Positions 1 to 8,062 of a stretch of DNA of 18,762 nt are shown here, one piece after another; the stretch's first letter is position 1, and each line of letters begins with the position of its first letter. Under the pieces are notes generated by a model. That model made no database searches and was not told the DNA's origin. It worked only from the letters and a program-made list of their open reading frames with translations. The stretch is taken from the NCBI GenBank assembly GCA_049644265.1, contig JBARRO010000025.1:1-18762 (forward strand). The letters are read 5' to 3'. Position numbers and translations under genes: made by a program. This DNA comes from JBARRO01 sp049644265 (GTDB lineage Bacteria; Bacteroidota; Ignavibacteria; UBA10030).

Positions 1-99
1 GTTCATACTAAAGCCCATTCAAAAAAGGCAGTAGTGCCGCTCCAATTTGTACTTCTCAATGTTACCAGATACAATCTTACTTATTGGGAGCGGCACTAG
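1..99. repeat. MITE-like palindromic element, left copy (cut by window edge)
   Basis: This stretch is the reverse complement of most of a second copy at 2705-2857. The matching blocks run along its length, with small substitutions and gaps. Within it, TAGTGCCGCTCC at 32-43 and GGAGCGGCACTA at 87-98 form a perfect 12-bp inverted repeat around about 43 nt. The outer end lies before base 1, so the copy is incomplete here. The right edge reads GGCACTAG, as in the other copy. No transposase is encoded, so it would be non-autonomous. It could also fold as a hairpin in RNA. Confidence 0.8.
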
Positions 100-116
100 A
101 AACCTGAAACTCGAAT

Positions 117-144
117 CTACAATCGACAATCTACAATTGACAAT
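117..144. repeat. Heptanucleotide tandem repeat, four units
   Basis: Four consecutive 7-nt units read CTACAAT, CGACAAT, CTACAAT and TGACAAT. They start 54 nt before the small ORF at 171. The unit ends in ACAAT each time and only the first two bases vary. The array is AT-rich and leads into a further AT-rich stretch up to the start codon. It may be a slippage-prone leader; no function can be read from it. Confidence 0.65.
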
Positions 145-170
145 TCACTTACAACCTTCAACTTCATCCC

Positions 171-374
171 ATGAAATACCGCATCCTCATCACCAAAACG
201 CTTGACGTCCCGAAAAATATGCTGCAGGAAATATATGATTCCGAGCAGGAAGCTGTGAAAGCCGCTCAGTCCAGGCTTGTCGAATTGGACGGCGATGTCG
301 CAATCGTAACGCGGCTTGCCGAGGGCGACACGAAAGTCATCCATCGGTTCGAGCAAGTCCGAAAGGTGGGCTGA
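171..374 (+). CDS. Small hypothetical protein (67 aa)
   Basis: I do not recognise this protein. It begins with a short beta-like segment (MKYRILITK), has a charged stretch rich in Glu, Gln and Ala at about residues 19-40 that is likely helical, then a second beta-like segment around VAIVTRL and a basic end. There is no signal peptide or membrane segment, so it should be cytoplasmic. No Shine-Dalgarno sequence precedes the ATG. It ends 6 nt before the GTG start of the DUF5686 gene, which suggests the two are co-transcribed. Both lie between the two inverted copies of the palindromic element. It is probably real because the ORF fits the gap before the next gene closely, but short length leaves doubt. 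Confidence 0.55.
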   Translation: MKYRILITKTLDVPKNMLQEIYDSEQEAVKAAQSRLVELDGDVAIVTRLAEGDTKVIHRFEQVRKVG

Positions 375-380
375 CCAAGG

Positions 381-2708
381 GTGCAGTCTCCATTGTGTCG
401 CCACCTTCTCCCATTTGTCCTCCTCGGCATCCTTGCCGAGGTATCTTCCTCTCAAACGTTTACCATTTCCGGAACCGTTCGCGACGCATCGACGCGTGAA
501 GCGCTCGCTGCCGCGACGATTCGCGTTGTAGGAAAATCCACAGGTACCATCGCCAACGCTCAGGGAACGTTCCGGCTTTCGCTGGAAGCCGGAGATTATC
601 GCCTTGTTTTCAGTTACATCGGTTACAGGAGCGACACGGCGAATGTCCACCTGGACGGGAGCAAGGAGTGGCACGCGTTGCTTCAACCCTCAGCGATTCA
701 AATGGCGGAAGTGGTGATCTCGGGGGAGGATCCCGCGATGAAAATCATGAGGCAGGTGATTGAAAACAAACACCGGTGGATGAACGGACTCAAGAGCTAT
801 CAGTACGATGCATTCTCGCGAATGGTGATGCGGCGGGATACGGCGATCGCGATGATTGCTGAAACCTATTCCGCAGGTTACTGGCAGCAAGGTGACACGC
901 TGCGGGAGATCATCAAGCAGCGCCGACAGACAGAAAACATTCCCATGGCCCAGAATCTCGTCTCGGTGGGAGCAATCGTGAACTTCTATCAGGATGAGAT
1001 CCGGTTCACCGGCTTCACGTTCACCGGCCCAACCTCGCCGGAAGCGTTCGACTATTACTCGTTTACGCTAGAGAACACGCGCAAGGTGGACGACAAGAAT
1101 GTCTTCACGATCCGCATGACACCGAAATCAAGGCTGACTCCGCTCTTCCGCGGCACTCTGAACGTGATCGATGAGGACTTTGCCCTCGTCGGCGTCAATG
1201 TGGAGCCGAACGAGGCCTACGTCATGCCCTTTGTCAGCGATTTGAAGATTTCCTACGCACAACAGTTCTCACTTTTTGAAAACCGTTTCTGGATGCCTGT
1301 CGACATCCGACTGACAGGGTCTGCCAGTATCAGCTTTGCGGGAGTGACGATTCCGCCGATCGGGATTCAGAGTATCTCAAGTATCTACGATTACTCGATC
1401 AACCATGAGCTTCCTGACTCAATTTTCAAAAAACCCCGGCGTGTGGTTGCCCCGGAGGCATCTAAGTTCGATTCCGCATTCTGGGCCCAGCGTGAGGTCC
1501 TTCCTCTGACAAAAGAGGAACAGGTTGCCTACAAAACAATCGATAGCACGCAAACCCTGGAAAAGCAATTTCAACCGGGTGGGCCGTTGGCAACCATCGG
1601 TTCGGCGCTTTCCACGCTTCAGTATGCGACAGTTCGGTTCGACAGGATTGAAGGTTTATTCCTCGGCGCCAACGTCAACGTCGACAGCGTTTCGAACAGT
1701 GTTCGGCTCCATGGTAACGCCGGTTACGGATTCAGTGACCATCGGGGAAAGTGGAGGCTTGGCGGGGAGTTGTTTTTGGACGAAACGCGTCACACCAGCG
1801 TCGGGATCGAAGCGTACCGGGGGATCAACCATATCCCCGACGAAGATTTCGCCCTTGACCTAGGAAATACGGTCTCTGCACTCTTCGACAAAAACGACTA
1901 CCGGGATTATTATTACGCCGACGGCTGGAAAGTCACACTGAAAACGAGGCCTTTTGTAAAGTTCCTGACAACGTTTTCTTTTCAGCGTGAAGATCATTCA
2001 ACGGCCGTTCAACAAACAAATTACAGTTTCTTCCGCCGGGACAGGCCTTATCGGGCCAACCCCTCGATCAACGAAGGATTTCTCCAGAGTGTTTCGCTCT
2101 CACTTCGATGGGGCAACGATCCTGTGTTGCTCGGGCTGATTCAAACGGACTTTGCGGAGCTCGAGCTCGAGCATGCAAACAGGGACTGGCTTGTGAGCAC
2201 ATTCGACTTCAGTCGAATGGTGTTTCGCGGTGAGTACCGCATTCGCACGATGCTGAGAAATCTCTTTTTCCCGCCCGCGCTCAGCATACGAATGACAGCA
2301 GGGACAGCGTTTGGGAGCCTTCCGGCCCAGCGCTATTTCCTGCTCGACTCCCGGTCCAGCGGATACGCGCCGTTCGGAGTGCTGAGAGGAGCAAACATAA
2401 AAGAGTTTGGAGGAGATCAGTTCGTCGTGCTTTCACTCGAACACAATTTTCGCAGCACTCCGTTTCTGGCGCTCGACATTCCGTTTCTCTATAAGAACGG
2501 CATCGAGCTCGTTGTGGCTGGCACGTTCGCGCAATCCTGGAACACTCACGTTGCAGCGTTGCCGCTTGCCCGATCGACCGACGGTTGGTATACGGAGGCG
2601 GGAGTTGGCCTGAGCAGGATTTTCGGACTATTCCGTATTGACCTGACAAGGAGGTTCACCCCACCGTCGAACTACTTCTTCACTGTGGGGGTTGCGAGTA
2701 TATTCTAG
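381..2708 (+). CDS. DUF5686 outer-membrane protein with carboxypeptidase-regulatory-like domain
   Basis: A 775-aa protein typical of Bacteroidota-type outer membranes. Residues 1-24 look like a signal peptide (R8, then a Leu/Val/Ile-rich core, then SSSQ). Residues about 26-95 form a CarboxypepD_reg-like beta-sandwich (TISGTVRDAST, then GTFRLSLEAGDYRLVFSYIGY). The remainder matches the DUF5686 family: a periplasmic part followed by alternating-hydrophobicity strands expected of a beta-barrel, ending in aromatic-rich FFTVGVASIF like an outer-membrane insertion signal. The exact role of DUF5686 is unknown; a link to surface or transport complexes is inference. The GTG start at 381 is chosen because it gives a complete signal peptide and sits 6 nt after the upstream ORF. 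The TAG stop (2706-2708) lies within the terminal repeat of the downstream palindromic element. Confidence 0.85.
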   Translation: MQSPLCRHLLPFVLLGILAEVSSSQTFTISGTVRDASTREALAAATIRVVGKSTGTIANAQGTFRLSLEAGDYRLVFSYIGYRSDTANVHLDGSKEWHALLQPSAIQMAEVVISGEDPAMKIMRQVIENKHRWMNGLKSYQYDAFSRMVMRRDTAIAMIAETYSAGYWQQGDTLREIIKQRRQTENIPMAQNLVSVGAIVNFYQDEIRFTGFTFTGPTSPEAFDYYSFTLENTRKVDDKNVFTIRMTPKSRLTPLFRGTLNVIDEDFALVGVNVEPNEAYVMPFVSDLKISYAQQFSLFENRFWMPVDIRLTGSASISFAGVTIPPIGIQSISSIYDYSINHELPDSIFKKPRRVVAPEASKFDSAFWAQREVLPLTKEEQVAYKTIDSTQTLEKQFQPGGPLATIGSALSTLQYATVRFDRIEGLFLGANVNVDSVSNSVRLHGNAGYGFSDHRGKWRLGGELFLDETRHTSVGIEAYRGINHIPDEDFALDLGNTVSALFDKNDYRDYYYADGWKVTLKTRPFVKFLTTFSFQREDHSTAVQQTNYSFFRRDRPYRANPSINEGFLQSVSLSLRWGNDPVLLGLIQTDFAELELEHANRDWLVSTFDFSRMVFRGEYRIRTMLRNLFFPPALSIRMTAGTAFGSLPAQRYFLLDSRSSGYAPFGVLRGANIKEFGGDQFVVLSLEHNFRSTPFLALDIPFLYKNGIELVVAGTFAQSWNTHVAALPLARSTDGWYTEAGVGLSRIFGLFRIDLTRRFTPPSNYFFTVGVASIF

Positions 2709-2857
2709 TGCCGCTTCCAATAAGTAGATTTGTATCCACAGTTCATGAGAAGTGCAAATTGGAGCGGCCCGCCCACCTACGGCGTTCGGGCGGGCACTAC
2801 TGCTTTTGAATAGGCTTTAATATGGACTACAAGATTACTTTCTAGAAGTGGCACTAG
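2705..2857. repeat. MITE-like palindromic element, right copy (complete, with nested insertion)
   Basis: This is an inverted copy of the element at 1-99. Its ends form 13-bp terminal inverted repeats, CTAGTGCCGCTTC (2705-2717) and GAAGTGGCACTAG (2845-2857), with one mismatch. CTAG stands at both edges and may be part of the repeat or a palindromic target duplication. Compared with the left copy it carries 27 extra bases at 2768-2794. Without these the element would be 126 bp. It has no coding capacity and overlaps the last codons of the DUF5686 gene. Confidence 0.8.
2768..2794. repeat. 27-bp GC-rich palindrome nested in the element
   Basis: The insert has arms CCCGCCC and GGGCGGG around a 13-nt loop (ACCTACGGCGTTC). 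The left copy of the host element joins GGAGCGG directly to CACTACTG, whereas here the 27 bases sit between those two blocks. The insert is far richer in G+C than the host element. No clear target-site duplication is visible beyond one or two G residues. Confidence 0.7.
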
Positions 2858-2917
2858 CTCTGAATCAAGCCGCAACGGTTGGACAATCCAACTCCCTTTC
2901 TTCAGGCTTCTTGGTGC

Positions 2918-3054
2918 CCTGCATGCCGAAGTGCAATCGAAAGTTTAGCTTGATGCACTCGTTTCGGCACGCACGCCTGCCTTTGAGAAACAATTTCGGT
3001 GGGCAGGCAGGCGTGTCCTTCGTGGTCCCCTTTCTTTGAGCTTTCGTGGTTGAC
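2918..3054. repeat. Compound palindrome and TTCGTGG repeat zone
   Basis: Part of the 414-nt stretch between the DUF5686 and response-regulator genes, which holds no convincing gene. Three structures sit side by side. First, an imperfect palindrome with arms at 2920-2938 and 2952-2973 (TGCATGCCGAA against TTCGGCACGCA), related to the palindrome at 8093-8151. Second, a perfect 11-bp stem CACGCCTGCCT (2972-2982) with AGGCAGGCGTG (3005-3015) around 22 nt. Third, two TTCGTGG motifs at 3019 and 3043 that match one arm type of the 9-nt repeat family found elsewhere in the window. A smaller hairpin, GTTGGA-CAA-TCCAAC, lies at 2878-2892. Confidence 0.6.
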
Positions 3055-3122
3055 TTTCCCAGCACCATTCGGTAAGTTTTCGTCCACAGAACCGATCTTT
3101 CCTTCCCAACCCTGGAACCCCC

Positions 3123-4022
3123 GTGGAAACAATCCTCGTCGTCGATGACGACTCCATCATCCGGGTAATGATCGAAAAGCTGCTTGCCGATGAGGGCTAT
3201 GGAATCCTGAAGGCCGAAAACGGTGCAGAGGCCCAGCGAATTGTCCGTGATCAGGGGAAGGAGATCGTCACGGTTCTTCTGGATTGGTCCATGCCGGTCA
3301 TGAATGGCATCGAGTTTCTTCGATGGATGAAATCGGAGCCGGAGTTCGGAAAGATTCCCGTTGTGATGCAGACGGGCATGAACAGCCCCGAGCACATTCG
3401 GGAGGGAATCGAGGCGGGGGCATTCTACTACCTCGTTAAACCCCTTCAGAAAAATATCCTTCGTTCCATTGTCCGCTCGGCAATTTCCGATTATCGGTTC
3501 AAGGAGACCTTAAAGAACAGGCTCAAGGAGAGCGAGAATCCGTTCAAAAATCTGGAAGAAGGGAGTTTCAGGTACAGGACTGGGGAAGAGGCAGAATATC
3601 TGGCAATCAGAATCGCGAACGCGAGTCCCCGGCCGGAACAGGTCATGGTGATTTCCGAATTATTCCTCAACGCGGTTGAGCACGGTCTCCTGGAAATTAC
3701 CTACGACGAAAAGACGGACCTTATCGCCAACAAGAAGCTACACGAAGAGGTTCATCGTCGTCTGGCTCTGCCGGAAAACCTGAAGAAAAGCGTCCATGTG
3801 CAAATTCTCAAAAATGACGACGGCATGACGGTGACGATTCAAGACGAAGGAAAGGGGTTCGATTTCCGAAAATACCTCGTGATTGACGAATCGCGCGTTT
3901 TTGACAACCACGGACGTGGAATCGCCATCGCTCGCTCAATGCTCGATATTGATTACCTTGGCAATGGAAACACCGTGTGTGTGAAGGTCCCGTTTCATCA
4001 TGCTGCCGGACATGCGCCGTGA
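3123..4022 (+). CDS. Response regulator fused to an RsbW/HATPase_c_2-type ATP-binding domain
   Basis: A 299-aa cytoplasmic signalling protein. Residues 1-120 form a receiver domain: acidic pocket at D8-D10, phospho-acceptor D54 in LLDWSMPVMNG, T84 and K106 in LVKPL. Residues about 145-295 form a GHKL ATPase domain: N-box ELFLNAVEH (179-187), G1 box DEGKGFD (241-247) and G2 box NHGRGIAIA (262-270). There is no H-box or dimerisation helix, so this is more like an anti-sigma serine kinase (RsbW/SpoIIAB) under receiver control than a sensor histidine kinase. Partners such as an anti-sigma antagonist, PP2C phosphatase or sensor kinase are not in the window. The GTG start places the receiver domain at the usual position; no ribosome binding site is apparent. 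It stands alone between repeat zones. Confidence 0.85.
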   Translation: METILVVDDDSIIRVMIEKLLADEGYGILKAENGAEAQRIVRDQGKEIVTVLLDWSMPVMNGIEFLRWMKSEPEFGKIPVVMQTGMNSPEHIREGIEAGAFYYLVKPLQKNILRSIVRSAISDYRFKETLKNRLKESENPFKNLEEGSFRYRTGEEAEYLAIRIANASPRPEQVMVISELFLNAVEHGLLEITYDEKTDLIANKKLHEEVHRRLALPENLKKSVHVQILKNDDGMTVTIQDEGKGFDFRKYLVIDESRVFDNHGRGIAIARSMLDIDYLGNGNTVCVKVPFHHAAGHAP

Positions 4023-4095
4023 ATGATGTGTTGCTTTTCGGGCAAGAAGATGTAAATTCCTTCACCGTTTTCCAGCGGCTTTGAGAAGAATATTC

Positions 4096-4153
4096 AACCG
4101 CAGAGAACGCAGAGAGAACTTATATCATATCTTCCTCCGCGATCTCAGCGGTT
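4096..4153. repeat. Inverted repeat of CGCAGAG type (9-nt periodic)
   Basis: The left arm at 4096-4115 and right arm at 4134-4153 match in 16 of 20 positions when one is reverse-complemented. CGCAGAG recurs at 4099 and 4108, and its counterparts CTCCGCG and CTCAGCG occur at 4135 and 4144, so both arms have a 9-nt period. The spacer is 18 nt. The structure lies between the response-regulator gene and the peptidase gene and might also act as a weak transcription barrier, though no T-run follows. Confidence 0.7.
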
Positions 4154-4193
4154 AATCTTTTACGCCAATTCCATTCCTTAAAATCCTCCAGCC

Positions 4194-6191
4194 ATGAAAT
4201 CCCTCATCGTTTGCGCAGTTGTTCTCTCACTTTTGAGCTCCCCTCTCGACGCCCAGCAGACCATTTTCCCTAAGCCGTTGAGTCCGCGCATTGCCAACTA
4301 TTCCATCGCTGTTTCGCTCGATGCTGTGAAGAAGACTCTGAAGGCCAAAGAAACACTCGTGTGGCGGAATACCTCCAATGACAGGATCTCGGAACTCCGC
4401 TTCCACCTTTATCTGAACGCGTTCAAGAATGCGAAGTCAACATTCATGAAGGAATCGGGTGGAAATGCTCGGGGAGCTGAGATGGGAAAGGAAGGATGGG
4501 GTTGGATCAACGTGACCTCCCTTGAGGTCCGGGGCGGCGAGTCGCTGACATCCAAAATGGAATTCATTCGTCCCGACGACGGCAATGAACATGACCAGAC
4601 TGTCTTCCGCGTGCCGTTGTCAAAGCCGGTGTTCCCGAATCAGACGGTGACTCTTGACATCGATTTTGATGCACAGTTGCCGACGGTGTTCGCGCGTACC
4701 GGCTACAACCAGGATTTCTTCATGGTGGGCCAGTGGTTTCCGAAAATCGGCGTCTACGAACTGGCGGGCATGCGCTACGCGAAACAGGGACAGTGGAATT
4801 GCCATCAGTTCCACGCAAACACAGAGTTCTATGCCGACTACGGCGTTTATGATGTTGCGGTGACGGTTCCGAAAAACTTTGTCGTCGGAGCAACGGGAGT
4901 TCTCCAGGGTGAATCCGAGAACGGAAATGGTACGAAAACCCTCCGGTACCACGAAGAGGATATCCACGACTTCTCCTGGACCGCCTCTCCGTTGTACAAA
5001 ATTGTGGAAGACAAGTGGGAGCACGTGTCGATTCGGCTGCTGATTCAACCGGACAGAATTGGCCAGGCTCCGCGGTACATCAGTTCGGCCAAAGCCACTC
5101 TTCAATATTTTCAAAGCTGGGTTGGTACGTATCCGTATCCAAACCTCACGATCGTCGATCCACAATGGGGAGGGATGGGATCGGGAGGAATGGAATACCC
5201 GACACTCATCACGGGAGGAACCGTATGGGGCGTTCCGGAACACCTGCGCCTTCCCGAGCTTGTAACCGTGCATGAGTTTGCGCACAATTACTGGTATGGA
5301 CTTGTCGGCAGTAATGAGTTCGAAGAAGCATGGCTCGATGAGGGATTTACGCAGTACTCCGAAACGAGAATCATGAACGAGACATATGGTGCGAAGACAT
5401 CGGTCATGGATTTGTTCGGAATACGAATCGGAGATTTTGAGTTCACACGGATGGGATATGCACGCATGCAGAATCCCAAGGTTGCGCCGACGTATCTGAA
5501 CGCGTGGGAATACAATGCGGGCGGGTATGGCGACATGACGTACAACAAGACGGCATCATTCATGACGACGCTGGAACGCATGCTCGGCCGCCCTGTGATG
5601 GACGAAATCATGAAGACATACTTCGAGCGATGGAAGTTCAAACACCCGTGCAGTCGCGACTTCATCGCGGTCGTCAATGAAATCGTTCCGAAGCGTCTGG
5701 GAGTGAAATTTGGGAAGGATATGAATTGGTTCTTCGACCAGGAGTTGTATGGGACGGATGTGTGCGACTATGAACTTTCGTGGATCGAGAACAAGGTGGC
5801 GGGAAGAGACACCAGTGTGATTGAGAAAGGTGAAAAGAAGGATTCGACAGGAAAATCGGCGGGGAATGGAAGGAAGCTGATGTACGACGGGCGTATTGTG
5901 GTGAGCAGGTTGGGGGAGGTAAAGATGCCGGTCGATGTTCTCGTGCACTTTGACAGCGGGAAAGAAGTGCGGGAGCGGTGGGATGGAGAAGCCCGATGGA
6001 AGGATTTCAAGTACCGTGGGACCGAGAGAATTCTTTGGGCGAAAGTCGACCCCGATGAGGTTCTCGCCATCGATATCAATACGATCAACAACAGCAAAAC
6101 ACAAGTTCCGCCGACCGCACCGGTCTGGAGATACACAGCGAAATTCATGTTCTGGGTCCAGAATCTTCTTCAGACCGCAGCCATCTTTTAA
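4194..6191 (+). CDS. Secreted M1-family zinc metallopeptidase
   Basis: A 665-aa aminopeptidase-like protein. Residues 1-21 are a signal peptide (MKSLIVCAVVLSLLSS, then PLDAQQ), so it is exported to the periplasm or surface. The gluzincin zinc motif is HEFAH at 360-364 with the third ligand E383 in WLDEG, the canonical 18-residue spacing. A GAMEN-like exopeptidase loop reads GGMEY at 331-335. The N-terminal part (about 25-250) fits the M1 beta-saddle domain. A low-complexity Lys/Gly/Ser stretch near 542-560 precedes a C-terminal beta-rich region. Likely it trims N-terminal residues from peptides; the substrate is unknown. The next gene starts 14 nt downstream, suggesting co-transcription. Confidence 0.9.
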   Translation: MKSLIVCAVVLSLLSSPLDAQQTIFPKPLSPRIANYSIAVSLDAVKKTLKAKETLVWRNTSNDRISELRFHLYLNAFKNAKSTFMKESGGNARGAEMGKEGWGWINVTSLEVRGGESLTSKMEFIRPDDGNEHDQTVFRVPLSKPVFPNQTVTLDIDFDAQLPTVFARTGYNQDFFMVGQWFPKIGVYELAGMRYAKQGQWNCHQFHANTEFYADYGVYDVAVTVPKNFVVGATGVLQGESENGNGTKTLRYHEEDIHDFSWTASPLYKIVEDKWEHVSIRLLIQPDRIGQAPRYISSAKATLQYFQSWVGTYPYPNLTIVDPQWGGMGSGGMEYPTLITGGTVWGVPEHLRLPELVTVHEFAHNYWYGLVGSNEFEEAWLDEGFTQYSETRIMNETYGAKTSVMDLFGIRIGDFEFTRMGYARMQNPKVAPTYLNAWEYNAGGYGDMTYNKTASFMTTLERMLGRPVMDEIMKTYFERWKFKHPCSRDFIAVVNEIVPKRLGVKFGKDMNWFFDQELYGTDVCDYELSWIENKVAGRDTSVIEKGEKKDSTGKSAGNGRKLMYDGRIVVSRLGEVKMPVDVLVHFDSGKEVRERWDGEARWKDFKYRGTERILWAKVDPDEVLAIDINTINNSKTQVPPTAPVWRYTAKFMFWVQNLLQTAAIF

Positions 6192-6205
6192 TTCAGGTAC
6201 CGACA

Positions 6206-7255
6206 ATGTCCATCACACAAGCCCTCAGTTCCGGATTCCGCAGCTCTGCGAACATGTTCCGTGTGCTCGTCGTTTTGTATCTCGCTAATTTCCTTCTTGC
6301 CGCGTTGGTGACAGTGGGATTCAAAACTGCCATCGACTGGGCGTTGGGCAACTCCATGGCTGTCGAGAAACTCCTGGAGGGATTTGATTATACGGTTTAC
6401 TCGGATCTGGCGTTGGGTCAGCACCATGTGCTGGCGCCGGTGATTGCGCAGGTCGTGTGGTTCGCCCTCTTCTCCATGGTATTGAATGTGTTTTTTGCGG
6501 GTGGCGTGATCGCATCGGTCGAAGGCCAGTCGTTTTCTTTCGCCTCGTTCTTCGAGTCGTGCGGTGCGTACATTTCAAGGTTCTTTCGACTCTTCCTCAT
6601 CTTCGGGATCCTGCTGGTGCTCGTAAGTTTCGTGATGTTCTTCGTCCTCGGGATACTCCACTCCTCCCTGACTGAGAATGACGTGACCGAAGTGCCGTCG
6701 ATCAAACTTACCATTGCCTTTGTCTTCGTTTTTTTTATTCCGGTTCTCATTGTTCTGATGATGTCTGACTATGCCAAGATTGTGACGGTTTTGGATGATA
6801 GAAAGAGCATGCTGAAGACCGCCTGGCAATCCATGGGATTTGTGGTCCGCCATTTTCTGAGCACCTTTGGCCTTCAACTGAGCCTGGTAGTCATCTCCGT
6901 TGTTCTCATTGCAGGATATTGGCTTCTCTCCGACCATCTCACCATGATAAGCGGCTGGGGGATTTTCGCCGGGTTTGTCTTTCAACAAGTGTTTGTCGCA
7001 GCGCGTGTTTGGACTCGCATTCTCACATTTGCGAGCGAACTGGATTTGTACAGAACAAAATCAGAAGTCCATGAAGCGCAGGAAACTCTTGCATTTGCGC
7101 CAACGCAATCTCCCGAACCTCAACCTCAACCTCAACCTCGACCTCAGCCTCAACTTCACCCAATTGTCTCCGCGGCAAAAAAGCCACGTCCCCGAAAGCC
7201 TGCGCAAAGGCGACCCGCCTCCCGTGGGACGAGTCGGGCGAAAAAGCGCAAGTAA
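6206..7255 (+). CDS. Six-helix membrane protein with Pro-Gln linker and basic tail
   Basis: I do not recognise the family of this 349-aa protein. Hydrophobic segments at about residues 16-38, 75-103, 125-150, 165-190, 215-240 and 247-272 predict six membrane helices. The tail from about 295 on has no hydrophobic segment: a Pro-Gln dipeptide repeat around 305-316, then a Lys/Arg/Pro-rich end (KKPRPRKPAQRR...KKRK). The tail could bind nucleic acid or acidic lipid, or anchor in the cytoplasm; this is inference. The ATG follows the peptidase stop by 14 nt with only a weak AGGT upstream, so the gene probably shares its transcript. The overall pattern resembles poorly characterised YciC/DUF975-like membrane proteins, but I cannot confirm it. 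Confidence 0.7.
   Translation: MSITQALSSGFRSSANMFRVLVVLYLANFLLAALVTVGFKTAIDWALGNSMAVEKLLEGFDYTVYSDLALGQHHVLAPVIAQVVWFALFSMVLNVFFAGGVIASVEGQSFSFASFFESCGAYISRFFRLFLIFGILLVLVSFVMFFVLGILHSSLTENDVTEVPSIKLTIAFVFVFFIPVLIVLMMSDYAKIVTVLDDRKSMLKTAWQSMGFVVRHFLSTFGLQLSLVVISVVLIAGYWLLSDHLTMISGWGIFAGFVFQQVFVAARVWTRILTFASELDLYRTKSEVHEAQETLAFAPTQSPEPQPQPQPRPQPQLHPIVSAAKKPRPRKPAQRRPASRGTSRAKKRK
7118..7153. repeat. In-frame hexanucleotide (CCTCAA-type) tandem repeat
   Basis: Six 6-nt units (CCTCAA, CCTCAA, CCTCAA, CCTCGA, CCTCAG, CCTCAA) encode Pro-Gln or Pro-Arg dipeptides in the membrane protein at 6206-7255. Because the unit is a multiple of three, slippage would lengthen or shorten the linker without breaking the frame. 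Confidence 0.8.
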
Positions 7256-7283
7256 CGTGCGCATCGCTCTGAACCGGTAGTCA

Positions 7284-8033
7284 ATGGATACGTCTACTCT
7301 TCTGGCGGTTTCAGCGCTCATCTTTACTGTTGCAGCTCTTTATTCGAGCGTTGGTCACGGTGGAGCTTCGGGCTACCTCGCAGCCCTTTCGCTTTTTGCA
7401 GTTGCTCCCGCCATGATGTCCACCACCGCGCTTGTCCTCAACGTGCTTGTCGCGGGACTTTCGCTCTATGCTTATGCGAGGGCAGGCCATTTATCGATGA
7501 ACCTTGCCTGGCCGTTCATCCTGCTCTCCATTCCTGCAGCGCTGCTGGGAGGTGCGATTCACGTTTCCGACCGGACATATTTTCTCCTCCTCGCTGGTGC
7601 ATTGTTGTTCGCCGCTGTTCGTCTTGCGATTCGTCAATCTCATTCTGGAACCGGACCAGGGACGAGTCGTCCGGTCCTCGTTGTGTCGCTTCCTGTTGGG
7701 GCCGGCATAGGACTCCTTTCTGGAGTGGTCGGTGTTGGGGGAGGCATATTTCTGAGTCCCATCATGATCCTTATGAAGTGGGCAGACACGAAGCAAACTG
7801 CAGCCGTATCGGCGCTATTCATTGTTGTGAATTCGATCGCGGGACTCGGAGGGCGCTTCCTCCGCGGCGGCCTTGAATTTGGGCCGATGCTTCCATTTCT
7901 CCTCGCGGCATTTCTCGGCGGGCTGGCAGGATCCTACGCGGGGGCAAACAAATTCTCGGGCTTAACTCTGCGAAGACTTCTGGCATTTGTCCTCTTGATT
8001 GCCGCCGGTAAGTTGCTTCTGACATACTCCTGA
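7284..8033 (+). CDS. TauE/SafE-family permease
   Basis: A 249-aa integral membrane protein with about seven or eight hydrophobic segments. It shows the duplicated glycine-rich family signature: VGHGGASGYLAAL near residues 22-34 in the first half and GLLSGVVGVGGGIFLSPIMIL near 136-156 in the second. The family exports sulfite, sulfonates or other organic anions in the inner membrane; the substrate here cannot be read from sequence. There is no sulfur-metabolism gene nearby. It starts 28 nt after the preceding membrane-protein gene, without a clear Shine-Dalgarno sequence, and may end that transcription unit because a repeat array follows. Confidence 0.85.
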   Translation: MDTSTLLAVSALIFTVAALYSSVGHGGASGYLAALSLFAVAPAMMSTTALVLNVLVAGLSLYAYARAGHLSMNLAWPFILLSIPAALLGGAIHVSDRTYFLLLAGALLFAAVRLAIRQSHSGTGPGTSRPVLVVSLPVGAGIGLLSGVVGVGGGIFLSPIMILMKWADTKQTAAVSALFIVVNSIAGLGGRFLRGGLEFGPMLPFLLAAFLGGLAGSYAGANKFSGLTLRRLLAFVLLIAAGKLLLTYS

Positions 8034-8062
8034 CCTTATTCCCTTCTTCGTATGCTTTGTGC

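Noticed and set aside
2865..3395. Minus-strand ORF (176 aa) over the repeat zone and response regulator
   Set aside because: Half is repeat sequence and half is antisense to the receiver domain.
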